A stretch of 49,805 nt of DNA from Verrucomicrobiota bacterium (GTDB lineage: Bacteria; Verrucomicrobiota; Verrucomicrobiia; Verrucomicrobiales; Akkermansiaceae), in the NCBI GenBank assembly GCA_026397725.1, contig JAPLUI010000126.1:1-49805 (forward strand). Reading direction: 5' to 3'. The notes beneath the pieces were generated by a model. That model ran no database searches and was not told where the DNA came from. It saw only the letters and a list, made by a program, of their open reading frames with translations. Both the position numbers and the translations under genes were made by a program. Below, in pieces: positions 37,442-46,168 of this stretch; the stretch's first letter is position 1; the number at the start of each line of letters is the position of its first letter.

Positions 37442-38806
37442 TCAAGGTTGGTCAGCAATGTCCACCTGCCCCTTCACTCGCACCACGACGAGCGAGATGT
37501 CCTTGTCGGGGGCGGCGGCGGGCAGGTGGATGGTTGCACCCGCCGCGTCGGCGGCGGTCTGGAGCGGTTTTTTGGCGGGATCGGCCAGCAGGTATGCCGT
37601 CTCAACCTGATTCTTCAGCCCTGGCACGGCCAACTTGCCGTCAGTCGGCCACTGGAAGACGTGGAAAAACAGGGTGGCCCCGGCGGCATCCACCTTCTTT
37701 GTACAACGACCCCACGGCAGTTGCTTCTTGAACGGACTCGCACTGGTGCCGAAGATCGCCTCGCCGTTGAGCTTGGTCCACTCGCCGACCTGCTTGAGTC
37801 GTTTGACGGCTGGCGCGGGAATCTCTCCTTCGGGATTCGGCCCGACGTTGAGCAGATAGTTGCCGCCTTTGGACGCCAGATCGACCAGTTGTTCGAGCAG
37901 GACTTTCCGCGGTTTCCAGTTCTGATCCGTAATCTTGAAACCCCACGTGTCGTTGATGCTCATGCAGGTCTCGAAATCACGACCTGGCATGCCGTCGGCC
38001 GGAATGGATCCTTCGGGCGAGGCGGCATCGCCCGGATAATCGCCGCCGAGGCGGTCGTTGATGATGATGCCAGGCTGGAGCTTCAGCACCGCCCGGACCA
38101 TGTCGGCCCGCCGTCGGTCCATGTCATAACTCGTGTCGAACCACAGGACCGAGATCTTCCCGTAGCGGCTGAGGATCTCTTCAAGTTGCGGGATGGAGAC
38201 CTTGCGGAGATACTCGTCCATTTCGCCTGCCTGGGCCTTGTCCCAAATTCCGCCAGGAACGGCGGCACCAGGGTTGTTCCAGTCCATGGCGTGCGAGTAG
38301 TAAAGGCCGAACCTCAGGCCGTGCTTCTGACATGCGTCGGCAAGCTCCTTGACGACGTCGCGCTTGAACGGGGTCGCCTCGACGATGTTCCACGGGCTGA
38401 CCTTGGAGGCATACATGGCCAAACCGTCGTGATGCTTGGCGGTGAAGACGACATACCTCATGCCGGCTTCCTTGGCGAGCAGCACCATCTGCTCGGCGTT
38501 GAACTTGACCGGGTTGAATTGCTTCGCATACGAGCGGTACTCGGCCACCGAGACCTTTTCGTCGTGCATGAGCCACTCCCCAACGAAATAGTTGTGCTTG
38601 CCATGGTACACGCCGCCCGGCACGCACGAGGTGTTCCAGTGGATGAACATGCCGAACTTGGCTTCGCGCCACCACTGCATGCGCGCGTCGCGCTGGGCGG
38701 GAGTTTCCTTGCCCGTGCCCAGATCCTCCTGCGCGTAACCGCAGGGTGAGCCTGTCAAATAACCAAACACCACCGCCAAGCCCAACACCGTTTGTCGAAT
38801 CCTCAT
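37442..38806 (-). CDS. GH29 alpha-L-fucosidase
   Basis: The product has 454 residues from the ATG at 38806 (MRIRQTVLGLAVVFGYLTG), chosen because TGGAG lies upstream and a signal peptide to CGYAQ follows. The GH29 barrel is clear: WWREAKFGMFIHWNTSCVPG (about 45-64), AKHHDGLAMYASKVSPWN (about 123-140), and ISVLWFDTSYD with the likely nucleophile D224. GGNYLLNVGPNPEGEIP (about 317) is a family hallmark. A short C-terminal sandwich completes the protein. It releases alpha-linked L-fucose with retention. The acid/base residue, which varies in position, was not assigned. The LRR gene lies downstream on the same strand. Confidence 0.93.
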   Translation of the reverse strand: MRIRQTVLGLAVVFGYLTGSPCGYAQEDLGTGKETPAQRDARMQWWREAKFGMFIHWNTSCVPGGVYHGKHNYFVGEWLMHDEKVSVAEYRSYAKQFNPVKFNAEQMVLLAKEAGMRYVVFTAKHHDGLAMYASKVSPWNIVEATPFKRDVVKELADACQKHGLRFGLYYSHAMDWNNPGAAVPGGIWDKAQAGEMDEYLRKVSIPQLEEILSRYGKISVLWFDTSYDMDRRRADMVRAVLKLQPGIIINDRLGGDYPGDAASPEGSIPADGMPGRDFETCMSINDTWGFKITDQNWKPRKVLLEQLVDLASKGGNYLLNVGPNPEGEIPAPAVKRLKQVGEWTKLNGEAIFGTSASPFKKQLPWGRCTKKVDAAGATLFFHVFQWPTDGKLAVPGLKNQVETAYLLADPAKKPLQTAADAAGATIHLPAAAPDKDISLVVVRVKGQVDIADQP

Positions 38807-38939
38807 GCCATGCTCCATTCCATATCGTTTTTCAAACACCGCTCCCGTCAGGTTCCCCGGCCTGATCACGGCCCGAGCCAGACAAGCAAGGGATGACGCC
38901 GCGAGCGAAACCGGGTTCTTCATACGCATTCGAGTTGCC

Positions 38940-38964
38940 GCCGCGGACTTTGCGGGCCCGCGGC
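38940..38964 (-). terminator. GC-rich hairpin after the GH42-like gene
   Basis: Two CCGCGG copies with one extra G-C pair give a 7-bp stem (38940-38946 with 38958-38964), starting eight bases past the stop at 38973. There is no T-run. It may end the GH42-like transcript or be incidental in GC-rich DNA. Confidence 0.25.
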
Positions 38965-38972
38965 CGGCACCG

Positions 38973-41228
38973 TCAAGGGAGATCCGTCTGCTCCAAGCGA
39001 TAGAGATGCGTGCCCCCGTCACCACGCGGCATGAACTTCACGCCATTTTCCAGCAGCGTCTCGCCCGTGAACAGATTCGTCACCTTGTGCGGCTTGTATA
39101 GCGTGATGGGCTGGATGCAATCGACGAAATGCAGCGCCAGCAACGAGCGGTTGGCGAACAGGATGTCGTTGTTCGTCGAGTAGGCGAAGCAGCCGGCGTC
39201 GCGGCACATCGTGCGGAACAGGTCCGGGTTGTTAGGCGCAACCGGGAAGTAGTAACTGGTGAAGTCGGCCGTGCGCTTCACCGCTGCGGCCGGCACGCCG
39301 TCAGGCCAGTAGGCCAGCACCACCGCGTCGGTGTCGTCCGGCACCAACCGGGGCCCGACCACCGCTCCCGGCCCCAAAACCAGCTTGCCCTTGACCTCCC
39401 GCAGGGCTGGATCGTCGTAGGTGAGCGGTGTGATCTCGGCATTGGCCCGGTGGCCGTCCAGCTTGAACTTCATGCCGACGAGACGCGAGGCCGCCTGCAC
39501 GTCCAGCTTGTCGTCGGTGGCCAGGCCGGGATAACCGACAAAGATCATCGCCCGACCGCCGCGCTTGAGGGCCTCCACCGCTTCCCGCTGCTGCTTCGAA
39601 AGCCAAGTGGCATTGTAGAAGAACAGCGCCTTGTAGCGGTCCACGTCCTCTGCCAGGTCGTCGGTCATGAGCCAATCCATGGGCACCCCGCTGCGGTAGA
39701 GTTCCCGCGTGGCACGGTCGCACTGGAGTTCCAGCAGACGCGGATAGTTGTTCACGTCGTGCATCCGCCAGAGCGGGTGATAGGCCGGGGCGGCTCCGCT
39801 GACGATGCCCGCCACCTCGGCCACGCTGGTCAGATCCCAAGCGAGCGCCTCGTGGGCGATGGCCGCCTGCTTCTTGAACTCGGCTAACAATTCTGGACCA
39901 TCGAACCAGCCGCCAGTCATGTCGAAATACCACCATCCCGCACCGTGGATGAGGTGGTGCGCGAACTCCCGGCGCAGCACATCGACGGACTCCGCCACGT
40001 CCTTGGTCGGACGCAGGCCCAGCAAGCCCGTGCTGGTGTAGCGGATGGACGAATGGTCCTTGAGGAGATGGGTACGGATGTCCGATTCGTTAAAGAAAAA
40101 CTTGCCGGCCCGCTGCACGCTTTCCACCGGCAGCATGAAAGAGCCGGGACCACCCGCCTCGCGGTTGTCATAACTGGTGATGCCGGTGACGAAGTCGAGG
40201 TCCGGGCTGTTGAGCAGGCGGCGCAGGCCAAGATGCCCGTTGGTGGTGGCGGCGTTGACCAGTCCGGTTTGCCACATCAGATAACTGCTGAACGCTCCGG
40301 TAATCCGTTTTCGCCCGGTCGCTTGTTTGACGACCGAGCACCAGGCCAGCAGGCAGTCGGCCACGATGTTAGAGAGGCACAGCTCGTAATCGATGGCCAG
40401 GCGGTCCTTGGCCGGGTCGCGGACCATGCCGGGTTGGCCCCGCCGACGGGCGGCCTCCAAGGGAATCTGCACTTGGTCGATCCAGGCTTCCGGACCGTGC
40501 TGCTGCCGCAGCCAGTCTTTGAAATAACGCAGGGCCGGCGGGCTGTAGTCGGGGATGAAGCCCCACTGGGCGCCCCAGTAAACCCACTCTTCGCTCCCGC
40601 CGGTGTTGATCATGTAGCCCAGGACTCGCTCCGCGTAGGGAGAGCTTTCCACCCGGGCCACCAAGGCCCGCAGCAGGTCGCCCACGTCGGCGATCCACTT
40701 TTGCGAGGCCATGGAGGCCTGGCGCGGGTTTCGCCAGTCCGGTTGGAATTCGCCCGGCACGTCCGGGGCGTGGGCATAACGGGTGATTTCGTCGGGGTTC
40801 TGGTCGGCCCACCAACCTGGCGTGCCAATGCAGTTCAAGCGGGCAATCAGCCAACAATTCTGAACCTTGTCGCCCAGCAGTTTCGCCGCGTTCTCGAAAG
40901 GCGAGCAGTCGTAGTCGCCGGGTCCGTTCCACAGGGGGCCAGCGGAAAGGAAGAAAACCGGCATGCCCGAATCGGCGATATCGCGGCGGACCTGTTCGCT
41001 GCCGTGACCGTAGTAGGACATCCCCGAGATCGGCTTACCATCGACGAAGAGCGATGTGCGACCCTGATGGGGCTTCACTTCGGCGCGATGGCCGGATCGC
41101 AGCGTGACCGGCGGACTGGCGATTGGCACACCGCGTGCGGAGGACGCGCTCCACCACCACGGCAAGGCCGCGGCTGCCGCCGCGGTTTGCAGGAAATCAC
41201 GACGCGAGAATTGGGTTGGTTTGGACAT
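38973..41228 (-). CDS. Tat-exported GH42-like beta-galactosidase family protein
   Basis: The product has 751 residues from the ATG at 41228, which has GGAGA upstream. A Tat signal (QFSRRDFLQTAAAAAALP) leads into a clan GH-A barrel (about 50-480), an amidotransferase-like middle domain (YKALFFYNATWLSKQQREAV, GGRAMIFVGYPG) and a small C-terminal beta domain, the three-part order of GH42 enzymes. The candidate acid/base is E213 or E214 in INTGGSEEW, and the candidate nucleophile is E381 in FFNESDIRTH. Related GH families (e.g. GH164-like or GH2-like) cannot be ruled out. It would act on beta-galactosides or similar sugars in the periplasm. It is divergent from the 41425 gene across about 200 bases. 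Confidence 0.8.
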   Translation of the reverse strand: MSKPTQFSRRDFLQTAAAAAALPWWWSASSARGVPIASPPVTLRSGHRAEVKPHQGRTSLFVDGKPISGMSYYGHGSEQVRRDIADSGMPVFFLSAGPLWNGPGDYDCSPFENAAKLLGDKVQNCWLIARLNCIGTPGWWADQNPDEITRYAHAPDVPGEFQPDWRNPRQASMASQKWIADVGDLLRALVARVESSPYAERVLGYMINTGGSEEWVYWGAQWGFIPDYSPPALRYFKDWLRQQHGPEAWIDQVQIPLEAARRRGQPGMVRDPAKDRLAIDYELCLSNIVADCLLAWCSVVKQATGRKRITGAFSSYLMWQTGLVNAATTNGHLGLRRLLNSPDLDFVTGITSYDNREAGGPGSFMLPVESVQRAGKFFFNESDIRTHLLKDHSSIRYTSTGLLGLRPTKDVAESVDVLRREFAHHLIHGAGWWYFDMTGGWFDGPELLAEFKKQAAIAHEALAWDLTSVAEVAGIVSGAAPAYHPLWRMHDVNNYPRLLELQCDRATRELYRSGVPMDWLMTDDLAEDVDRYKALFFYNATWLSKQQREAVEALKRGGRAMIFVGYPGLATDDKLDVQAASRLVGMKFKLDGHRANAEITPLTYDDPALREVKGKLVLGPGAVVGPRLVPDDTDAVVLAYWPDGVPAAAVKRTADFTSYYFPVAPNNPDLFRTMCRDAGCFAYSTNNDILFANRSLLALHFVDCIQPITLYKPHKVTNLFTGETLLENGVKFMPRGDGGTHLYRLEQTDLP

Positions 41229-41424
41229 GGCGCTGTCTCCGCAGAGAGTGATGATACGGGTGATGGGTTGGGACTGGCCGCACTTCCTTCTTGGACGCCC
41301 GCCTCTTCGCCAGGAAGCGAAGCGGGGAAATGCTGTGTCGGCAGCCCCCAACTGTCAAACGGAAGCGGTTGACAACCCACAAGTCCTCACTGAAAATCCC
41401 ATCTCACACTCCCCACCCGAAACC

Positions 41425-42279
41425 ATGAGAAAATCGTTTGTGCTGTCAGTTATATCGCTTGTTGCCACCGGAATGTTCCTATTCCCTTGCCCGGCCGATG
41501 CGGCGGTTAGGGTTGGCTCCGGGGATGGCAGCTTGTTGGGCGGTGATCTCACCGACCCGAATGACAAGATCACTCCCGTTGAGGACTGCGGCGGCGATTT
41601 GCCGGAGGACAAGCTCAAACCGGAAAACTGCGCTTGGGTCAGCATGCAGTGCGCTCCCGCCAATCCGCCGGGCACCCCCCCGCACCAACGCCATCCGTAT
41701 CAGAGCTGGCAGGGTTCGCCGGCCAGTGCCATTTTCTGGAACAAGCCCGAGAGCAAGAAGTGGTATGTCGGATTCAAGGATGGCGGCAACGGCGGACCAA
41801 CCACGGCAGCGCCGTATTTCGCCGCGGTCGAGTTGAAGGAACCGGTCACCCTCACCCATTTCACCTTGACTACGAGCCCGGACATGCCTGACCGGGATCC
41901 GAAATCGTGGGCCATCCAAGGGTCGAACACCGGCAGGGATGATGACTGGACGGACATCTTCAAGTGCGAGGCCAAAGACCGGGACACCAGTCCGTTCCAG
42001 GAATATCCCCGCAACGAAACGACGCTCTTCACCTCGTTCACGTCCGCTGATATGGCCCAACTCGTCAGCGCCACGGATCTGAAGAAGCTCGAAACCAAAC
42101 TCGCAGGCAAGCCGGTGCCAACGGCGGACTTCGCGGCGCCGAAGGCTTACAAATGGTATCGCTTCGTGTGCTACTCCTGTTTCAATCCCAGTACGACGGA
42201 AATCGCGGATCCGGCCCGGCCGCCGGGATTCTCGTTGGGACAAATGGAGTTGTTCGGCGTGCCCGCCAAGGGCAACTGA
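41425..42279 (+). CDS. Stand-alone copy of the shared putative carbohydrate-binding module
   Basis: The product has 284 residues from the ATG at 41425 (MRKSFVLSVISLVATGMFLF, signal peptide to PADA). The whole mature protein is the module seen N-terminally at 22565 and 25818: GSLLGGDLTDPNDKITPVED, HPYQSWQGSPASAIFWNKPE, KWYVGFKDGGNGGP, DPKSWAIQGSNTG, LFTSF, YSCFNPS and a GFSLGQMELFGVP ending. The alternating strands, tryptophans and conserved surface runs suggest a discoidin- or galactose-binding-like fold, but I know of no named family. With no enzyme attached, a binding role is most likely. It could also be the remnant of a longer protein, though it ends at a natural module border. It is divergent from the GH42-like gene. 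Confidence 0.72.
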   Translation: MRKSFVLSVISLVATGMFLFPCPADAAVRVGSGDGSLLGGDLTDPNDKITPVEDCGGDLPEDKLKPENCAWVSMQCAPANPPGTPPHQRHPYQSWQGSPASAIFWNKPESKKWYVGFKDGGNGGPTTAAPYFAAVELKEPVTLTHFTLTTSPDMPDRDPKSWAIQGSNTGRDDDWTDIFKCEAKDRDTSPFQEYPRNETTLFTSFTSADMAQLVSATDLKKLETKLAGKPVPTADFAAPKAYKWYRFVCYSCFNPSTTEIADPARPPGFSLGQMELFGVPAKGN

Positions 42280-42600
42280 GAACACGATGCATCCAGGGGG
42301 TACGCTTCAACCACGACGTTCTCCCATCAATCAGCCTCCAAGTCGGCCTCCGGGTTCATGTTGTTCACGCTGTGCCTCCAGCGAAGTTCCAATGGGTTAG
42401 CTGTCATGCCTGCAACACTCGGTAGTTTCTACTTGCTAGGGTTTGAAACATCAGATCTTTCATCTGACAAGACGCGCCTTGCTTTGCTCGGCGCATAGCA
42501 GCATTCTTTTCCTTTACTCCCGCTCTTCCGGGGATATTTTCTAATTTTTTTAAACCCAAAAGAAATAGATCCCCGCTCGCTAACCAACGAAAACCATCCC
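42280..42600. other. Intergenic stretch, AT-rich in its second half, nothing recognised
   Basis: No gene or RNA was recognised. The second half is unusually AT-rich, with TTTTCTAATTTTTTTAAACCC near 42537, which could include promoter elements for the short frame that starts at 42601. I see no clear hairpin-plus-T terminator for the gene ending at 42279. Confidence 0.4.
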
Positions 42601-42705
42601 ATGAATCCCATCCGTTTTATCAGAACCGCCCTGCAAAGTTCCGCCGTCGTGGCGGTAGCCCTTCATGCGCACCAACCGCGAAAAGCAAATTCCTTGCAAT
42701 CCTGA
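42601..42705 (+). pseudogene. Orphan signal-peptide stub of a lost secreted-protein gene
   Basis: A 34-codon frame starts MNPIRFIRTALQSSAVVAVA and stops at 42705. The basic start and hydrophobic run look like an export signal cut off by a stop soon after it. An AT-rich leader precedes it, as for a real gene. Nothing downstream in any frame could be recognised as the missing body. Confidence 0.4.
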
Positions 42706-43011
42706 GCTCTTTGATGTCAAGCGTGGTATCAAACCCTACCGCGCGCCCGGGGCATTGGCGCAAGGTGCGGGCAAGGCAACCACACGCCGCGGTTAACGAT
42801 GAGAGTTTTCATGACCGGGAGAGCTTGGTTCCGGGGCTGAAGTGCAGGAGACTATCAAAGCCGCAGCACGCAAATCGGAAGCGGCGGGGTTGGCGCTTGG
42901 TGAAGGATTCCGGGGCCCCGGATTGCCCGTGGAAAGCGACTGACCTTCACCCTATATCATCCGGAAGGCTGCCGACGGGTTACGCAGGATTTGGCTGAGT
43001 CCGCAGAAGAG
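42706..43011. other. Stretch with no recognisable gene
   Basis: All frames are broken by stops, and none of the short translations on either strand was recognised. GC content is like that of coding DNA, so it may be decayed coding sequence. Confidence 0.4.
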
Positions 43012-43179
43012 TTACCGCTCTGCGATCGGTTTGAGAAACAACCTGTCCACGTGGGTTCGTCCCACGATCCAGACGCTGTTTCCGCGCGGAGTGCGCTCGT
43101 CAAAGGCCAGCCAACGGCCGTTCGGACTTCGGAAATATTGCCACGGCGGCCTTGCCTGCGACCGAGGCTGGTGAATCAA
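43012..43179 (-). pseudogene. C-terminal fragment of a TolB/PD40-type beta-propeller protein
   Basis: A minus-strand frame without a start reads FRSPNGRWLAFDERTPRGNS, then VWIVGRTHVDRLFLKPIAER and a stop. The SPNGRWLAF...VWIV pattern is the PD40/TolB propeller repeat (SPDGxxLAF...IWVV), found in many PVC sensor proteins and kinases. Only about one and a half blades are left, and upstream the frame meets a stop. Confidence 0.45.
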
Positions 43180-43291
43180 ACACGGTCACTTTCTGAAATG
43201 CGTTCCGGGACACGCCCGTATGAATCCTCATTCGCACACCATATCCGCTTGACGGAAGCTGATCAAGGAAGCCAGTATCCACATCTGTGGA

Positions 43292-43297
43292 TATAAT
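43292..43297 (+). promoter_or_regulatory. Possible -10 box TATAAT
   Basis: A perfect TATAAT lies 29 bases before the ATG of the kinase-like stub at 43326. No good -35 is at the right distance; TTGACG is about 37 bases away. It may be the old promoter of the lost gene. Confidence 0.25.
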
Positions 43298-43325
43298 GGG
43301 CAGTGGTGCAATCCCGCAATCCGCC

Positions 43326-43445
43326 ATGAACGAATCCCCCACCTGCCCGTCCTGCGGTTCTCCTCTTGAGCACGGCCGTGTCGGGCAACCGTGTCCGGCC
43401 TGCCTCTTGCGGGCCGCCATGAACGATGACACGCGGCGTTCTTGA
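43326..43445 (+). pseudogene. N-terminal stub of a zinc-ribbon Ser/Thr protein kinase
   Basis: A 39-codon frame reads MNESPTCPSCGSPLEHGRVG, then QPCPACLLRAAMNDDTRRS and a stop. The two CPxC knuckles followed by LLRA are the usual opening of Verrucomicrobiota Hanks-type kinases, where the kinase domain comes next. None of that domain is found here. The stub follows a TATAAT box and lies close to a PD40 propeller fragment on the other strand; kinase-plus-propeller proteins are known in this group. Confidence 0.5.
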
Positions 43446-43679
43446 CCCGGCTTGGACCGCTTTAAAATGTGCCAAGTCATTTTCCGGGAATAGCCGTCAA
43501 TTCCCCGTCAATTCAAAGACGAGATCAGGAAGTCTGATTCTGTGATCCGCGGGCTGGCTGGTTTTGTCATGGCGGGGCCCGAACCTAACCACTCCACCAC
43601 TCCAATACTCCAATCTTCACTCCTGCTTCCGGTGAAGGCCGTGGCAATCGTTGGGCGGATCCATATGGGGGGGCTTGGT

Positions 43680-44645
43680 TTAGCGGTAGCCTTTTTTGCT
43701 GAGTTCCAGTGTCCGGTCGGCCTGCTCCGGGCCAATCAGCACCGCGCCGGCATCGATGTTCGCAGGCATGATGCCATAGCGGCGGTACTGCGTGAGTTGA
43801 ATCACCGGATAGAACCCCTGCACATACGGTTGCTGATCGATCGTCCAGCGGATCCGCCCGGCCTTCACCAAACGCAGAATCTCCGGTGACAGGTCAAAGC
43901 CGGCGGCACTGAAGCCTTGGTCCTTAAAATGCCTATCGATGGCCAGGCCGGCGCCTTCGGTGTCGGCTTGGCCGGTGCCAAGGATGAACTTGATGTCCGG
44001 ATGTTTGTTCAGTTCCGCGGTGATCACCCCTTCCGCCTCCGTGCTGGTGGAGCCGGTGATCGCCACGGTCCAGGTGATGCCCTTGGGTTTTAACATTTCC
44101 TGTGCCCCGCGCAACCGGTCTTCCAGCGCCGACACGCCGGCAGCGTGCATCGTCATGAGGATGTGACTGTTGGCCGGGATGACGGTCGCACAGGTTTTGC
44201 CGAGAGTCTTGCCCGCGTCGTAGACCCGCTGGCAGACGGAGCCGAGACGGGCATTGGCCGTGGCGTGGTCGTCCACGTTGAATGCGACGACCGGCACCCC
44301 GGCAGTGATGGCCTCCTGCACCACCACATCGAAGGCCACCGGATCAATGATGTTGAGGGCGATGCCGTCGTAGCCGTCCTTGACGGCCTGCCGCACCATC
44401 GCCGCTTGGGCTTTGAGGTCGACGCCTCGGGTGCCAGTAAAGGTGCACTCCACGTTCATCAGGGCGGCGGCATCGCGCATGCCATTCTTGACCGGCTTGA
44501 AAAACTCCTCTTCCACGCACGTGGTGATGAACACAAAGCGCAGGGGTTGTTGCGGCCGGGTTGCGGCCGGGCCGTCGCTCGCCACGGCACCCAACCCGGT
44601 GGCTAACAACGCGAGCAGGGTTGGCTTGATGGAGGTCGTTCTCAT
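43680..44645 (-). CDS. Periplasmic sugar-binding protein of ABC type (Peripla_BP_4-like)
   Basis: The protein has 321 residues with a signal peptide (MRTTSIKPTLLALLATGLGA). Its layout is that of RbsB-type binding proteins: FVFITTCVEEEFFKPVKNGM at the first strand, GYDGIALNIIDPVAFDVVVQ, GVPVVAFNVDDH, then ITGSTSTEAEGVITAELNKH and ILGTGQADTEGAG. DGIALN and PVVAFNVDD lie where the family binds its sugar. It would capture a mono- or disaccharide in the periplasm and deliver it to an ABC permease, but neither permease nor ATPase is in this window. The protein is close to normal length and looks intact. Confidence 0.88.
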   Translation of the reverse strand: MRTTSIKPTLLALLATGLGAVASDGPAATRPQQPLRFVFITTCVEEEFFKPVKNGMRDAAALMNVECTFTGTRGVDLKAQAAMVRQAVKDGYDGIALNIIDPVAFDVVVQEAITAGVPVVAFNVDDHATANARLGSVCQRVYDAGKTLGKTCATVIPANSHILMTMHAAGVSALEDRLRGAQEMLKPKGITWTVAITGSTSTEAEGVITAELNKHPDIKFILGTGQADTEGAGLAIDRHFKDQGFSAAGFDLSPEILRLVKAGRIRWTIDQQPYVQGFYPVIQLTQYRRYGIMPANIDAGAVLIGPEQADRTLELSKKGYR

Positions 44646-44697
44646 GGATTTGTTACTGGTGGCTTTGCGGGGCTCCCATGCCGTGCCATCCGTGGTC

Positions 44698-44772
44698 TTA
44701 TGGCTGCGAGCGGGTGAAGCCGATATCGGTATGGGTGTGATGCACTAGCAGGATCTCGCGGATTTCGTTCAT
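44698..44772 (-). pseudogene. N-terminal stub of a DUF5054/GH38-type alpha-mannosidase
   Basis: A 24-codon frame reads MNEIREILLVHHTHTDIGFT then RSQP and a stop. HHTHTDIGFT is the metal-binding opening of GH38-like mannosidases (HxHxDxG). The rest of the enzyme, normally some 700 or more residues, is absent. The stub lies between the metallopeptidase-like gene and the sugar-binding protein gene, both on the same strand, as if a large gene had been cut out of an operon. Confidence 0.55.
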
Positions 44773-44793
44773 GGGGGATCGGTGGCCGCAGCC

Positions 44794-46137
44794 TTACTTC
44801 GCCGCCGCCGGCGGCACGTAGAAGCTGTGGGCTTCGTTGCCTTCCACGTCGACCGCCATGTAGCTGAAGTTGCCTGCGGAGCCGAGGGCCTTGACGATGT
44901 CGGCAATGTTCATTTCCCATGTTTTCCCCTGCTTGCCATCGAGTTTCGCGACCTGGGTGTTGGCGTCGGGGAGATAGTAGAAGACCGCGCCAAGCGGATG
45001 ATCGGCCTTCACCGTGAACTTGCCATCCTTGGCGGCGAAGGTGAAGGCGCCGTCCTTGTAGGTCTGCTTGTCGCCGGTCTTCCAATAGAATCGGCTGTTA
45101 TTGAAGAGCTCCTGCTGGATGCCATAGCTGCTGCGGGCCGCCTCGTTGTGAGGGACACCGGGATCCATGGCCACCGTGAACGCCTCGGCCACATTTTCAT
45201 AGGCGTCCTGGATGAGATTGTAACCGCCGGGATGCCAGGCCCAGTGAATCATGTGTCCGAATTCATGGAGCGTCACGCCTGTGAAGGCACGGTAACTGAG
45301 CGCGCCGAGATGCGCATCAGGCTCGGGTGTCTGCATCCACTTGACGATTTCGGACACGCGCACCGGGCTCTTGCCGACGAGGGTGCCGTAACCGATGACG
45401 CAGAAGTTGTCAGAGCTTTGGGCAACGTTGGCACAGGTGATGAAGGCGAGGTTGCGCCATTTGGGCGTGGCGTATTGAGGGGGCAGCACCGACCGCGCGA
45501 CGTCATAGGAATTGCCCTGCGCGGACCATTGCGCGCGGGTCTGGTTGGTGTATAACAGGCCGACATCCACCTTGGACGGGGCGTCCTTGCGCATCTCCGG
45601 ATAGAAGGTCTTGGCACCGTAGCCGCCACATTTCATGTCCTCGGCCACCCATGATTGCATGACCTTGGTGAGAAGGTCGAGTTTCGTTTGATAGAGCGCG
45701 TCGACCTGGTCGGCCTTGACTTTCAGCGGGTCCTCGTCCTTGGGCACCACATACCATACCTTGACCCGGTAATCCTCGGCGGTGGCCGGTTTGTAGGTGA
45801 GGGCCAGGGTTTTGACCCCGGCGTCGTCCTTGAAGGCGAGTTCGTTCCTGCCGGCCTTGAGCTCGACGACCCCGCGGAACTTGTCGGCCACGGTGGTGTC
45901 AAGGGAGGCTTCGGCGGCGGACTTGAATTGCAGTTTGCCGCGGCAGGTTCCTTCAATCACAACAAGCGGATAGCGGAAGACCTCGCCATCCTTGACGTTG
46001 GTGACTTCCACGGCATGTGCCAGCGGGATGGTGGCGAGGAGTGCGGAGAGCGCGGCACCGGCGGAACCGCATAAGAAAAACAGGCATGGCAGCTTGCAGA
46101 GGGTGGTTTTCATGGCAATCGATAGTTTGTTCAACAT
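44794..46137 (-). CDS. Secreted HExxH metallopeptidase-like protein
   Basis: The product has 447 residues from the ATG at 46137 (MLNKLSIAMKTTLCKLPCLF), a start context identical to that of the 47283 gene; the ATG at 46113 is possible. A signal peptide ends near PLAHA. An N-terminal beta domain (about 43-115) precedes the peptidase-like part, which has LHEFGHMIHWAWHPGG (H291, E292, H295), the zinc-binding HExxH helix. The third metal ligand is not certain; a Glu in DAYENVAEAF is a candidate. The C-terminal region is beta-rich. Substrate and family are unknown. It stands between GH20-type genes, so cleavage of glycoproteins is a reasonable guess. Confidence 0.7.
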   Translation of the reverse strand: MLNKLSIAMKTTLCKLPCLFFLCGSAGAALSALLATIPLAHAVEVTNVKDGEVFRYPLVVIEGTCRGKLQFKSAAEASLDTTVADKFRGVVELKAGRNELAFKDDAGVKTLALTYKPATAEDYRVKVWYVVPKDEDPLKVKADQVDALYQTKLDLLTKVMQSWVAEDMKCGGYGAKTFYPEMRKDAPSKVDVGLLYTNQTRAQWSAQGNSYDVARSVLPPQYATPKWRNLAFITCANVAQSSDNFCVIGYGTLVGKSPVRVSEIVKWMQTPEPDAHLGALSYRAFTGVTLHEFGHMIHWAWHPGGYNLIQDAYENVAEAFTVAMDPGVPHNEAARSSYGIQQELFNNSRFYWKTGDKQTYKDGAFTFAAKDGKFTVKADHPLGAVFYYLPDANTQVAKLDGKQGKTWEMNIADIVKALGSAGNFSYMAVDVEGNEAHSFYVPPAAAK

Positions 46138-46168
46138 ATCATTTCGCTGGCAGGGTTGTCCTCCATCG

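Noticed and set aside
43600..43640. Short CCACTCC-type repeats as a CRISPR or other array
   Set aside because: Only two or three short imperfect copies are adjacent, with no spacers and no cas genes nearby.
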